The notes: generated from the letters alone by a model not told the origin. Positions 44,293 through 53,017 are shown, counted from the first letter of the stretch. The stretch is 64,000 nucleotides of DNA from Streptomyces sp. Act143 (GCF_003143935.1 NZ_QFRX01000001.1:7537400-7601399), one strand, 5' to 3'. Program-made: numbers and translations.

Positions 44293-45750
44293 ATGACCGA
44301 GCTCGTGGAACACGGACAGCTGTTCATCGGCGGGGAGTTGACCGACCCCCTCGGCACGGACGTCATCGAGGTGATCTCCCCGCACACCGAGGAGGTCATC
44401 GGACGCGTCCCGCACGCCTCGCAGGCGGATGTGGACGCGGCCGTCGCCGTCGCCCGGCGGGCCTTCGACGAGGGGCCCTGGCCGCGCATGTCCCTCGACG
44501 AGCGCATCGAGGTCGTCACCCGCATCAAGGACGGCATCCTCGCCCGGCACGAGGAGATCGCCCGCGTGATCTCCTCCGAGAACGGGTCGCCGTACTCCTG
44601 GAGCGTCCTCGCGCAGGCGCTCGGCGCGATGATGGTGTGGGACGCGGCGATCACCGTCGCCCGGGACTTCACGTACGAGGAGCAGCGCGACGGAGTCCTC
44701 GGGAAGATCCTCGTCCGCCGCGAGCCGGTCGGTGTCGTCGCCGCCGTGGTCCCCTGGAACGTCCCGCAGTTCGTCGCCGCCGCCAAGCTCGCGCCCGCGC
44801 TGCTCACCGGCTGCACGGTGATCCTCAAGCCGTCGCCGGAGTCACCGCTGGACGCGTATCTGCTCGCCGAGATCACCCGCGAGGCCGGGCTGCCGCAGGG
44901 CGTGCTCTCCGTCCTCCCCGCCGACCGCGAGGTCAGCGAGTACCTGGTCGGGCACCCGGACGTGGACAAGGTCTCCTTCACCGGCTCGGTGGCCGCGGGC
45001 AAGCGGGTGATGGAGGTCGCCGCCCGCCATCTCACGCGCGTGACACTGGAGTTGGGCGGCAAGTCGGCGGCGGTCGTGCTGCCGGACGCGGACGTCGAGT
45101 CGACGGTCGCCGGGGTCGTGCCGGCGGCGTGGATGAACAACGGCCAGGCGTGCGTCGCCCAGACCCGCATCCTCCTCCCGCGCTCCCGCTACGACGAGTT
45201 CGCGGACGCCTTCGCGGCGGCGGCGAGCGCCCTCGTCGTCGGCGACCCGCTGGACACCGCGACGCAGGTGGGCCCGCTGGTGGCCCAGCGCCAGCAGCGC
45301 CGCAACCTCGACTACATCCGCATCGGCCAGGAGGAGGGCGCGAAGATCCTCACCGGCGGCGGTCGCCCGCCCGGCCTGGACCGCGGCTGGTACGTGGAGC
45401 CGACCCTCTTCGGCGACGTCGACAACTCGATGCGGATCGCGCGCGAGGAGATCTTCGGCCCGGTGATCTGCCTCCTGCCCTACGGCGACGAGGCCGAGGC
45501 CGCGAAGATCGCGAACGACTCCGACTACGGGCTCAGCGGCAGCGTGTGGACGGCCGACGTGGCCCACGGCATCGAGTTCGCGCGGGGCGTGCGGACGGGC
45601 ACGTACAACGTCAACACCTTCAGCCTGGACATGCTCGGACCGTTCGGCGGCTACAAGAACTCGGGGCTGGGGCGGGAGTTCGGGCCGGAGGGCTACGGCG
45701 AGTACCTCGAACACAAGATGATCCATCTGCCGGCCGGCTGGGAGGCGTGA
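44293..45750 (+). CDS. NAD(P)-dependent aldehyde dehydrogenase
   Basis: 485 residues from ATG 44293 (GGGGAGG upstream; an earlier TTG/ATG-like frame to 44254 is not needed). Catalytic C287 in NNGQACVAQTRIL, general base E253 in TLELGGKSAAVV, N156 in VVPWNVPQF, cofactor motif FTGSVAAGKRV, and C-terminal FGPVICLLPYGDEAEA and LGPFGGYKNSGLGREFGPEGYGEYLEHK. In mycobacteria the KstR regulon includes an aldehyde dehydrogenase (Rv0223c, from memory) near a methyltransferase and a glycosyltransferase gene, which matches this neighbourhood. It may oxidise the 26-aldehyde of the steroid side chain to the acid. Confidence 0.9.
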   Translation: MTELVEHGQLFIGGELTDPLGTDVIEVISPHTEEVIGRVPHASQADVDAAVAVARRAFDEGPWPRMSLDERIEVVTRIKDGILARHEEIARVISSENGSPYSWSVLAQALGAMMVWDAAITVARDFTYEEQRDGVLGKILVRREPVGVVAAVVPWNVPQFVAAAKLAPALLTGCTVILKPSPESPLDAYLLAEITREAGLPQGVLSVLPADREVSEYLVGHPDVDKVSFTGSVAAGKRVMEVAARHLTRVTLELGGKSAAVVLPDADVESTVAGVVPAAWMNNGQACVAQTRILLPRSRYDEFADAFAAAASALVVGDPLDTATQVGPLVAQRQQRRNLDYIRIGQEEGAKILTGGGRPPGLDRGWYVEPTLFGDVDNSMRIAREEIFGPVICLLPYGDEAEAAKIANDSDYGLSGSVWTADVAHGIEFARGVRTGTYNVNTFSLDMLGPFGGYKNSGLGREFGPEGYGEYLEHKMIHLPAGWEA

Positions 45751-45761
45751 GGGAGGCTGCC

Positions 45762-45995
45762 ATGGGTGACCGCTGGCACGTGGAGGTCGACCGTTCGATC
45801 TGCATCGGCTCGGCGCAGTGCGTCCACCGCTCCCAGGGCGCCTTCAAGCTCGACTCCGGCATGCAGTCCCACCCCGTCCAGCCGGAGACCGACGCCAACG
45901 AGAAGGTCCTGGAGGCCGCCGAGAACTGCCCCGTCGAGGCGATCAGGATCACGGTGCTGGGAAGCGGGGAGCCGGTGTTCCCGCCCGAGGAGTAG
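45762..45995 (+). CDS. [3Fe-4S] ferredoxin
   Basis: 77 residues. Three Cys ligands: C14 and C20 (SICIGSAQC) and C56 followed by Pro (ENCPVEAIRI). The second position of the usual 4Fe motif is not Cys, so a [3Fe-4S] cluster is expected. Such small ferredoxins serve actinobacterial P450s. The gene follows the dehydrogenase by 11 nt with GGGAGG, one operon. The likely partner in the window is the CYP125-like P450. Confidence 0.9.
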   Translation: MGDRWHVEVDRSICIGSAQCVHRSQGAFKLDSGMQSHPVQPETDANEKVLEAAENCPVEAIRITVLGSGEPVFPPEE

Positions 45996-46035
45996 CCGCT
46001 TAGGCTCCTGCGGTCGTCATCAGGAGATCGCGGGA

Positions 46036-46905
46036 GTGAGCGTGCGGAAGTCCGAGGCCGAGCGGCTGATCGAGCAGGCGTACCAGGCATGGGAGGCCGA
46101 GGAATGGCTGCGCGCGGCCGAGGCCTTCGAGGAGGTGCTCGCGCACTTCCCGGACGAGAAGGACAGCGCGGTGTGGTGGTACGACGCCGCGCTCGCCCAC
46201 AAGTTCCTGCGGGACTGGCAGAAGGCGTACGACCTCGGCCGCGAGGCCGCCGCCCGCTCGCCGCGCGGCGAGGGCGACCCGGCGTACTGGAACCTCGGTA
46301 TCGCGGCGACGGTCCGGCGCGACTGGGCGACCGCCCGGGACGCCTGGGCCGGCTTCGGCATCGAACTCCCCGACGGCGAGGGCGAGATCAGCGGCCGCTT
46401 CGGACCCGCCTGCGTGCGTCTCGACACCGACGGCAAGCGGGAGGTCGTGTGGATCGAGCGGCTGTGCCCGACCCGCGGCCGGGTGGTGAACGTGCCGGTC
46501 ACCGGCGGCCGGCGGTACGGCGAGATCGTCCTCCACGACGGTCAGCCCAACGGCGAGCGGATCGTCGACGGCACGACCTACCCCGTCTTCGACGAGCTGC
46601 TGCTCTTCGAGGCCTCCGAACTGCCCACCCTGGAGGTGACCGTCGCCGCGGGCGAACCGGCCGACCTGGAGGCACTGGTCGAGCTGTTCACCGAGCACGG
46701 CTACGGCGCCGAGCCCGCGAGCAGCGTGCGGATGCTGTGCGCCTGTTGCAGCGAGGGCAGCCACGAGCAGCAGCGCAGCGTCGAGGCGGGCGCCCAGCAG
46801 CTCTCGCTCGCGGCCCCGCCGCAGGAGGCGCGCCGGCTGCTGGAGCGGTGGGCGGCGCAGGCGGTGATCGGGCGGAGCTGGAGCGGGCTGGAGCCGGTCG
46901 GGTAG
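46036..46905 (+). CDS. TPR-containing protein of unknown function
   Basis: 289 residues from GTG 46036 (AGGAG upstream); GTG two codons later is an alternative. TPR-like helices: SEAERLIEQAYQAWEAEEWLRAAEAFEEVLAHFPDEKDSAVWWYDAALAHKFLRDWQKAYDLGREAAARSP and GDPAYWNLGIAATVRRDWATARDAWAGFG. Then a beta domain (FGPACVRLDTDGKREVVWIERLCPTRGRVVNVPVTGGRRYGEIVLHDGQPNG) and a Cys cluster ACCSEGSHEQQ. Streptomyces homologues are common; function unknown. Confidence 0.85.
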   Translation: MSVRKSEAERLIEQAYQAWEAEEWLRAAEAFEEVLAHFPDEKDSAVWWYDAALAHKFLRDWQKAYDLGREAAARSPRGEGDPAYWNLGIAATVRRDWATARDAWAGFGIELPDGEGEISGRFGPACVRLDTDGKREVVWIERLCPTRGRVVNVPVTGGRRYGEIVLHDGQPNGERIVDGTTYPVFDELLLFEASELPTLEVTVAAGEPADLEALVELFTEHGYGAEPASSVRMLCACCSEGSHEQQRSVEAGAQQLSLAAPPQEARRLLERWAAQAVIGRSWSGLEPVG

Positions 46906-46918
46906 TCCCCGGCGGCTG

Positions 46919-47587
46919 TCACCGCTCCTCGGGTGCCGTCAGGTCGATCAGACGGCACACCGTCTCGATGTCGATCTTGACCTGGGCGATGGAGGCGCGC
47001 CCCGAGAGCCAGGTGATCAGGGCCGAGTGCCAGGTGTGCTCGATGACCCGGACCGCGGAGAGCTGCGCGGGGGTCGGGTCCGCCAGGCCCATCGCGTCCA
47101 GGATGATCACCGTGGTCTGCCGGGAGACCTGGTCGACCTCGGGGGAGACGCTGCGGTCGGCGAAGGTGAGGGCACGGACCATCGCGTCGGCCAGATGCGG
47201 CTCGCGCTGCAGGGCGCGGAAGGCGCGCATCAGCGTCTCCGCGACCCGCTCGGCCGCCGTCTCGCCCTGCGGCGGCTTCTTCCGCAGCGTGCCGTGCATG
47301 TGCTCCAGCTGGTCCTGCATGGTCGCGACCAGCAGATGCACCTTGGACGGGAAGTACCGGTACAGCGTGCCGAGCGCCACCTGCGAGGACTCCGCGACCT
47401 CCCGCATCTGCACGGCGTCGAAGCCGCCCCGGCTAGCCAGCTGGGCGCTCGCGTGCAGGATGCGGCGACGGCGGGCCTCCTGCCGCTCGGTGAGCGGCGG
47501 CGAGTCGGTCCGCGCCGTACCGGCTTCGACCTTGACCGGCTTGACCGGCTTGACCGGTCTGGCCGGTGGCTTGGCTTGCGCAGGCAT
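46919..47587 (-). CDS. kstR: TetR-family repressor, KstR-like
   Basis: 222 residues. N-terminal Pro/Lys-Pro-Val repeat (PARPVKPVKPVKVE), then the TetR helix-turn-helix RRRRILHASAQLASRGGFDAVQMREVAESSQVALGTLYRYFPSKVHLLVATMQDQ. The block GGxxAVQMRxVAxxxxVAxGTLYRYFPSKVHLLV is, from memory, what mycobacterial KstR has, as are MVRALTFADRSVSPEVDQVSRQ and HTWHSALITWLSGRAS. KstR represses cholesterol catabolism and is released by 3-oxo-cholestenoyl-CoA. A perfect KstR box lies 147 nt upstream, so it should regulate itself. Confidence 0.88.
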   Translation of the reverse strand: MPAQAKPPARPVKPVKPVKVEAGTARTDSPPLTERQEARRRRILHASAQLASRGGFDAVQMREVAESSQVALGTLYRYFPSKVHLLVATMQDQLEHMHGTLRKKPPQGETAAERVAETLMRAFRALQREPHLADAMVRALTFADRSVSPEVDQVSRQTTVIILDAMGLADPTPAQLSAVRVIEHTWHSALITWLSGRASIAQVKIDIETVCRLIDLTAPEER

Positions 47588-47733
47588 GGGTCGGGTCCCG
47601 TTCCGTGACAGTCGGTGAGGGCGAATGATCGCACAGCATGTCAGGGGCTTCGGCCGTGGCGCGAATCACCTGATCCACTGCTCACACCGCCCCTACCTGC
47701 CGGTAGATTCAGAGCCTCCTGGACGATCAAGTC

Positions 47734-47747
47734 TGAAACTTGTTCTA
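47734..47747. promoter_or_regulatory. KstR-like operator between kstR and the glycosyltransferase gene
   Basis: TGAAACTTGTTCTA is a perfect match to TnnAACnnGTTnnA. It lies between the divergent kstR (start 47587) and glycosyltransferase (start 47802) genes, 54 nt from the latter. Confidence 0.8.
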
Positions 47748-47801
47748 GATTACCGTCCCGTCGTAGTCTCGCGGGAAACAGCAGGGAGAAGGGGGCCCGG
47801 A

Positions 47802-49190
47802 GTGACCGCTGAGGCCAGTCAGGCGGGGTCCCAGGAGGGCCCGGCCGCGGACGGCGAGCGACCGCTCAACATCGCACTCCTCACCTATAAGGGGAACCCG
47901 TTCTGCGGCGGCCAGGGCGTCTACGTCCGCCACCTCTCCCGCGAACTGGCCCGCCTCGGCCACCGCGTCGAGGTCATCGGCTCCCAGCCCTACCCGGTCC
48001 TCGACGAGGGTATCGAGGACATCCGGGGCCGGTTGTCCCTGACGGAGCTGGCGAGCCTCGACCTCTACCGCTCCCCGGACCCCTTCCGCACCCCGAAGCG
48101 CGACGAGTACCGGGACTGGATCGACGCCCTCGAGGTCGCCACGATGTGGACCGGCGGCTTCCCCGAGCCCCTCACCTTCTCGCTCCGCGCCCGCCGCCAT
48201 CTGCGCGCCAGACGCGGCGAGTTCGACGTCGTCCACGACAACCAGACGCTCGGCTACGGCCTGCTGGGCGACGTCGGCGCCCCGCTCGTCACCACCATCC
48301 ACCACCCCATCACCGTGGACCGCCGGCTGGAGCTGGACGCGGCCGAGGGCTGGCAGCGCCGCTACTCGGTCCGCCGCTGGTACGCCTTCACCCGCATGCA
48401 GAAGCGCGTCGCCCGCCGACTGCCGTCCGTCCTGACCGTCTCCGGCACCTCCCGCCAGGAGATCGTCGACCACCTCGGCGTCCGCGACGACCGCATCCAC
48501 GTCGTCCACATCGGCGCCGACACGGACCTGTTCAGACCGGACGCGTCCGTGCGCAAGGTCCCCGGCCGGATCGTCACCACCTCCAGCGCCGACGTCCCCC
48601 TCAAGGGCCTGATCTACCTCGTCGAGGCCCTCGCGAAGGTCCGCGTCGAGCACCCCGACGCCCACCTCGTCGTCGTCGGCAAGCGCGCCGAGGACGGGCC
48701 CGTCGCCCAGGCCATCGAGCGGTACGGCCTCGAAGGCGCCGTCGACTTCGTCAAGGGCATCTCCGACGCCGAACTCGTCGACCTGGTCCGCTCGGCCGAG
48801 ATCGCCTGCGTCCCCTCGCTCTACGAGGGCTTCTCCCTCCCCGCGGCGGAGGCCATGGCCACGGGAACCCCCCTCCTCGCCACCACCGGCGGAGCGATCC
48901 CCGAGGTCGCCGGCCCCGACGGAGAGACCTGCCTCGCCGTACCGCCCGGCGACGCGGGAGCGCTGGCCGCCGGGCTGGGCCGGCTCCTCGGTGACCCGGA
49001 GTTGCGAGCCCGCCTCGGCCGGGCGGGCCGTGAGCGGGTACTGGCCCGTTTCACCTGGGCCCGAGCCGCAGAGGGCACGGTGACCAGGTACCGCGAGGCC
49101 ATCGCCCGCTCCGCGGGCCCGCACCCCGGCCGCTCCGCGGCCTCAGTGACTGTGACAGGCATCTCCTCCGAAAGCAGGGCCACGTGCTGA
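47802..49190 (+). CDS. GT4-family glycosyltransferase
   Basis: 462 residues from GTG 47802, with GGGAGAAGGGGG upstream. N-terminal Rossmann: IALLTYKGNPFCGGQGVYVRHLSRELARLGHRVEVIGSQPYPV. Acceptor and donor regions: DVVHDNQTLGYGLL, TTIHHPITVDRRLEL, VHIGADTDLFRP, TTSSADVPLKGLIYLVEAL, and PSLYEGFSLPAAEAMATGTPLLATTGGAIPEV (E-x7-E of GT4). It starts a three-gene run with methyltransferase and toroid protein (7-nt and 4-nt overlaps), under the KstR box. Confidence 0.9.
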   Translation: MTAEASQAGSQEGPAADGERPLNIALLTYKGNPFCGGQGVYVRHLSRELARLGHRVEVIGSQPYPVLDEGIEDIRGRLSLTELASLDLYRSPDPFRTPKRDEYRDWIDALEVATMWTGGFPEPLTFSLRARRHLRARRGEFDVVHDNQTLGYGLLGDVGAPLVTTIHHPITVDRRLELDAAEGWQRRYSVRRWYAFTRMQKRVARRLPSVLTVSGTSRQEIVDHLGVRDDRIHVVHIGADTDLFRPDASVRKVPGRIVTTSSADVPLKGLIYLVEALAKVRVEHPDAHLVVVGKRAEDGPVAQAIERYGLEGAVDFVKGISDAELVDLVRSAEIACVPSLYEGFSLPAAEAMATGTPLLATTGGAIPEVAGPDGETCLAVPPGDAGALAAGLGRLLGDPELRARLGRAGRERVLARFTWARAAEGTVTRYREAIARSAGPHPGRSAASVTVTGISSESRATC

Positions 49191-49918
49191 CCGTCGACTT
49201 CTCCCGGTTCCCGCTCGCCCCGGGCGACCGCGTCCTGGACCTCGGCTGCGGAGCCGGCCGGCACGCGTTCGAGTGCTACCGGCGCGGTGCCCAGGTCGTC
49301 GCCCTGGACCGGAACGCCGAGGAGATCCGCGAGGTCGCCAAGTGGTTCGCGGCGATGAAGGAGGCCGGCGAGGCACCCGAGGGCGCCACCGCGACCGCCA
49401 TGGAGGGCGACGCCCTGGCGCTCCCCTTCCCGGACGAGTCCTTCGACGTCGTGATCATCTCCGAGGTCATGGAGCACATCCCGGACGACAAGGGCGTGCT
49501 CGCCGAGATGGTCCGGGTCCTCAGGCCCGGCGGCCGGATCGCCGTCACCGTCCCGCGCTACGGCCCCGAGAAGGTCTGCTGGGCGCTGTCCGACGCCTAC
49601 CACGAGGTCGAGGGCGGCCACATCCGCATCTACAAGGCGGACGAACTGCTCGCCAAGATCCGCGAGGCCGGCCTGAAGCCGTACGGCACCCACCACGCCC
49701 ACGCCCTGCACAGCCCCTACTGGTGGCTGAAGTGCGCGTTCGGCGTCGACAACGACAAGGCGCTGCCGGTGAAGGCGTACCACAAGCTCCTGGTCTGGGA
49801 CATCATGAAGAAACCGCTCGCGACCCGGGTCGCCGAGCAGGCCCTCAACCCCCTGATCGGCAAGAGCTTCGTGGCGTACGCGACCAAGCCGCACCTGCCG
49901 CGGGTGGACGCCAAGTGA
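49184..49918 (+). CDS. Class I SAM-dependent methyltransferase (UbiE/Methyltransf_11)
   Basis: 244 residues from GTG 49184, 7 nt inside the glycosyltransferase gene. SAM motif I: RVLDLGCGAGRHAFECYRRGAQVVALDRNAEEI. Motif IV: FDVVIISEVMEHIPDDKGVLAEMVRVLRPGGRIAVTVPRYGPE. The tail KAYHKLLVWDIMKKPLATRVAEQALNPLIGKSFVAYA is shared by mycobacterial relatives found near KstR-regulated genes. Substrate probably the glycosylated lipid made by the neighbour. Confidence 0.9.
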   Translation: MLTVDFSRFPLAPGDRVLDLGCGAGRHAFECYRRGAQVVALDRNAEEIREVAKWFAAMKEAGEAPEGATATAMEGDALALPFPDESFDVVIISEVMEHIPDDKGVLAEMVRVLRPGGRIAVTVPRYGPEKVCWALSDAYHEVEGGHIRIYKADELLAKIREAGLKPYGTHHAHALHSPYWWLKCAFGVDNDKALPVKAYHKLLVWDIMKKPLATRVAEQALNPLIGKSFVAYATKPHLPRVDAK

Positions 49919-50985
49919 CCACTCCCCGGACAGAACACCTCGTCCTGCCCGGGGTGCTGACCGCCGAGCAGGCCGCCGCGACCGTCGCCGGCATCCTCGC
50001 CGTGCAGCGGGAGGACGGCGCGATCCCGTGGTTCCGCGGCCACCACCTCGACCCCTGGGACCACACCGAGGCCGCGATGGCCCTCGACGCGGCGGGCGAG
50101 CACGAGGCGGCGGAGCGGGCCTACGAGTGGCTGGCCCGGCACCAGAACAAGGACGGCTCCTGGTACGCCGCGTACCAGGACGGCGACTTCGCCGACGTCA
50201 CCGACCGGGGACGCGAGACGAACTTCGTCGCCTACATCGCCGTAGGGGTGTGGCACCACTACCTCTCGACGGGCGACGACACCTTCCTGGACCGCATGTG
50301 GCCGTCGGTCTACGCGGCGATGGAGTACGTCCTGCGCCTCCAGCAGCCGGGCGGCCAGATCGGCTGGAAGGGCGAGGAGGACGGCACCTTCACCACGGAC
50401 GCGCTGCTGACCGGCTCCTCCTCCGTCCACCACGCGCTGCGCTGCGCGCTGGCGATCGCCGAACAGCGCGAAGAGCCGCAGCCGGACTGGGAGTTGGCGG
50501 TAGGAGCGCTCCGCCACGCGATCCGCAGACACCCGGAACGGTTCCTGGACAAGGACCGCTACTCGATGGACTGGTACTACCCGGTCCTGGGCGGGGCGTT
50601 GACGGGCGCGGAGGCCAAGTCCCGCATGGAGGCCGACTGGGACCGCTTCGTCGTCCCCGGCCTCGGCGTGCGCTGCGTCGTCCCCAACCCCTGGGTGACC
50701 GGCGGGGAGTCGGCCGAACTCGCCCTGGCCCTGTGGGCGACGGGCGAGTCCGACCGGGCCCTGGAGATCCTCCAGTCCATCCAGCACCTGCGGGACGAGG
50801 AGTCCGGCCTGTACTGGACGGGCTACGTCTTCGAGGACGACGCGATCTGGCCGCAGGAACTGACGACGTGGACGGCCGGGTCGCTGCTGCTCGCGGTCGC
50901 CGCGCTGGGCGGCGACGAGGCGACGTGCCAGGTCTTCGGCGGCGAGCAGCTGCCGAGCGGCCTGGACCCGGACTGCTGCGACTGA
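49915..50985 (+). CDS. Alpha/alpha-toroid (prenyltransferase-like) protein, third gene of the GT operon
   Basis: 356 residues from GTG 49915 (GTGA overlap). Toroid-type repeats: ILAVQREDGAIPWFRGHHLDPWDHTEAAMALDAAGEHEAAERAYEWLARHQNKDGSWYAAY, FVAYIAVGVWHHYLST, WPSVYAAMEYVLRLQQPGGQIGWKG and TGGESAELALALWATGESDRALEILQ. The (H)Q-N/R-x-DGSW motifs are those of terpene cyclase/prenyltransferase helical barrels, but the DDXD- or DxDD-type catalytic motif of cyclases is not visible. It could be a glycoside-acting (GH-like) or lipid-binding toroid. No signal peptide. Real function unknown. Confidence 0.85.
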   Translation: MTTPRTEHLVLPGVLTAEQAAATVAGILAVQREDGAIPWFRGHHLDPWDHTEAAMALDAAGEHEAAERAYEWLARHQNKDGSWYAAYQDGDFADVTDRGRETNFVAYIAVGVWHHYLSTGDDTFLDRMWPSVYAAMEYVLRLQQPGGQIGWKGEEDGTFTTDALLTGSSSVHHALRCALAIAEQREEPQPDWELAVGALRHAIRRHPERFLDKDRYSMDWYYPVLGGALTGAEAKSRMEADWDRFVVPGLGVRCVVPNPWVTGGESAELALALWATGESDRALEILQSIQHLRDEESGLYWTGYVFEDDAIWPQELTTWTAGSLLLAVAALGGDEATCQVFGGEQLPSGLDPDCCD

Positions 50986-51004
50986 GCAGGCGGGCGCGTA
51001 CGGG

Positions 51005-51298
51005 TCAGTGCCGGTGGACGCGGTTGGCGATGGCGTGCCCGACGAACAGGTAGACCACCGCGGCGAGCCCGTAACCCGCCACGACCCGTGCCCACGCCTC
51101 GTCGAACGTGAACAGGTCGTGCGACCAGCCCGCCAGCCACAGGGCCGCGTCGTGGATGAACTGCACGAAGTCGTTGGCCCGGTTGGCGTCCAGCAGGTAC
51201 ATCAGGATCCACAGACCCAGGATGAGGGCCATGATGTCGGCGACGATCGCTATGACCGTGCCGGCCGAGTTGGCACTGCTGCGATATCGAGGGGACAT
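51005..51298 (-). CDS. Small integral membrane protein
   Basis: 97 residues from ATG 51298: IVADIMALILGLWILMYLLDANRANDFVQFIHDAALWLAGWSHDLFTF and ARVVAGYGLAAVVYLFVGHAIANRVHRH, two membrane helices with an amphipathic middle. Conserved among Streptomyces; function unknown. Confidence 0.8.
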   Translation of the reverse strand: MSPRYRSSANSAGTVIAIVADIMALILGLWILMYLLDANRANDFVQFIHDAALWLAGWSHDLFTFDEAWARVVAGYGLAAVVYLFVGHAIANRVHRH

Positions 51299-51416
51299 AA
51301 CCTGCGGGTTGCCGCTCAACCGTGTATGAAACCCGAACGGGTTCGCCCGGGTGGCGGGTCGCACGGGCCGGGGTGAAGTTGAGGGGAGACCTGCCCGAAC
51401 GCCCCCGGAGGCCCCC

Positions 51417-51950
51417 GTGCCCGCACCGATACGCCGCCTGCTCCTGGCGCTGACGCTCTGCTGCGCCCTGCTCGCCGGGGCCACGGCCTGTGGTGGCGAC
51501 GACGACAGCGCCGCCGCCACCCCGACCGGCACCAGCTCGGCCGAGCGGCAGAAGTTCGCCAAGACCCGGTTCGTGACGAACGCGGGGCTCGCGGCCGGGG
51601 CGACGTACCAGTGGATCGTGAAGCCGTGGCGGGCGGGGAAGTTCAAGAGCGGCGCGGACGGCCGTACGGTGGCGCTGGTGAAGGCGGGCCTGGCGGGCAC
51701 CTTCGCCTACAACCGTCTCAAGGCCGCCTCCCGCAACGCCGAGGGCGACCCGGCCCTCGCCAAGGCGGTCGCCCCGCTCACCGCGGGCATCGACGCCCTC
51801 AAGGACCTCCCGTCGAAGCTCCGCAAGGGCGACACGAGCGTGGTCGGCTCCTTCGACGACGTCGTCAACCAGGTGAAGGACGCGGGGCGGAGCGCGGGCG
51901 CGGCGGTGACGGAGAAGGTGCCGTCGGCCTCGCAGCTCACCTCGCCCTAG
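51417..51950 (+). CDS. Putative lipoprotein
   Basis: 177 residues from GTG 51417 (CCGGAGG 6 nt upstream). Signal peptide RRLLLALTLCCALLAGATAC with lipobox AGATAC (Cys about residue 25). Mature part is helical: FVTNAGLAAGATYQWIVKPWRAGKFKSGADGRTVALVKAGLAGTFAYNRLKAASRNAEGDPALAKAV. No known catalytic motif. The TAG stop is inside the left arm of a large inverted repeat. Confidence 0.82.
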   Translation: MPAPIRRLLLALTLCCALLAGATACGGDDDSAAATPTGTSSAERQKFAKTRFVTNAGLAAGATYQWIVKPWRAGKFKSGADGRTVALVKAGLAGTFAYNRLKAASRNAEGDPALAKAVAPLTAGIDALKDLPSKLRKGDTSVVGSFDDVVNQVKDAGRSAGAAVTEKVPSASQLTSP

Positions 51951-52010
51951 GGCCTGTCGTCAAATTCCCGTCGTCCGCCGGGCAGGCGGGAATTTGACGA
52001 CAGGCCCTAG
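51947..52010. repeat. Perfect 24-bp inverted repeat flanked by CTAG (MITE- or terminator-like)
   Basis: The left arm (51947-51970, starting CTAGGGCCTGTCG) and right arm (51987-52010) are exact reverse complements over 24 bp, with a 16-nt centre. Both ends are CTAG. The stop codons of the lipoprotein (TAG, 51948-51950) and of the LLM oxidoreductase (52007-52009, reverse strand) lie inside the arms. It can act as a bidirectional terminator, and its structure also fits a minute non-autonomous element with CTAG-type target duplication. Confidence 0.75.
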
Positions 52011-53017
52011 GAGTTGAGCTCCGCGAGCACACGGAGCGCGGCCCGGTCCGGCGCCAGCGCCAGCAGATCCGTCACCGGCCCCTTGCGCCACAACTCCAGC
52101 CGCTCGGCGATGCGTTCCCGCGGCCCGACGAGGGAGATCTCGTCGGCGAAGGCGTCCGGGACGGCCAGCACCGCTTCCTCCCGGCGGCCTTCGAGGAACA
52201 GCCGCTGGATGCGGCGGGCCTCCTCCTCGTACCCCATGCGGGCCATGAGGTCGGCGTGGAAGTTGCGGCGGGCGTGCCCCATGCCGCCGATGTAGAAGCC
52301 GAGCATGGTCTTCACGGGGAGGAGACCCTCGCGTACGTCGTCACAGACCCGGACCTGCGCCATCGGTGCGACGAGGAAACCGTCGGGGGCGCCGGCGAGG
52401 GACGCCTCGTAGACCTCCGGGCGGGTGGGTGACCAGTACAGCGGGAGCCAGCCGTCGGCGATCCGGGTCGTCTGGGCGATGTTCCTGGGTCCCTCGGCGC
52501 CGAGGAGGACCGGGAGGTCGGGGCGGAGGGGATGGGTGATGGGCTTCAGGGGTTTGCCGAGGCCGGTGGCGTCGGGGTCGGTGCAGGGCAGCGGGTGGAA
52601 GCGGCCGTCGAGCCGGACGGGGGCCTCGCGTCGCAGGACCTGGCGCACGACGTCGACGTACTCGCGGGTGGCGGTGAGCGGCGACTTCGGGAAGGGGCGG
52701 CCGTACCAGCCCTCCACCACCTGGGGTCCGGACAGCCCCAGGCCGAGCATCATGCGCCCGCCGGAGAGGTGGTCGAGGGTGAGGGCGTGCATGGCGGTGG
52801 TGGTGGGGGAGCGGGCCGCCATCTGGGCAACGGCGGTGCCCAGCTTGATCGTTGACGTCTGCGCCGCGATCCAGGTGAGCGGCGTGAAGACGTCCGACCC
52901 CCAGGACTCGGCCGTCCACACGGAGTCGTAGCCGAGCCGCTCCGCCTCCTGGGCGAGGGGCACGTGGCCGGGGTCGGGACCGCGACCCCAGTAGCCGAGC
53001 GCGAGACCGAGCCGCAT
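52007..53017 (-). CDS. LLM-class F420/flavin-dependent oxidoreductase
   Basis: 336 residues from ATG 53017 (AGGAGG upstream). Luciferase-like monooxygenase fold: GLALGYWGRGPDPGHVPLAQEAERLGYDSVWTAESWGSDVFTPLTWIAAQTSTIKLGTAVAQMAARSPTTTAMHALTLDHLSGGRMMLGLGLSGPQVVEGWYGRPF. The conserved LDxLSGGRxxLGLGxSGPQVVEGWYG block is typical of F420-dependent members (MSMEG-type reductases). Substrate unknown. Confidence 0.9.
   Translation of the reverse strand: MRLGLALGYWGRGPDPGHVPLAQEAERLGYDSVWTAESWGSDVFTPLTWIAAQTSTIKLGTAVAQMAARSPTTTAMHALTLDHLSGGRMMLGLGLSGPQVVEGWYGRPFPKSPLTATREYVDVVRQVLRREAPVRLDGRFHPLPCTDPDATGLGKPLKPITHPLRPDLPVLLGAEGPRNIAQTTRIADGWLPLYWSPTRPEVYEASLAGAPDGFLVAPMAQVRVCDDVREGLLPVKTMLGFYIGGMGHARRNFHADLMARMGYEEEARRIQRLFLEGRREEAVLAVPDAFADEISLVGPRERIAERLELWRKGPVTDLLALAPDRAALRVLAELNS

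Noticed and set aside
49915-50985. Terpene (squalene-hopene type) cyclase activity for the toroid protein.
   Set aside because: QW-like repeats are present but the DxDD or DDxxD motifs needed for cyclisation are not seen, and length is half of a cyclase.
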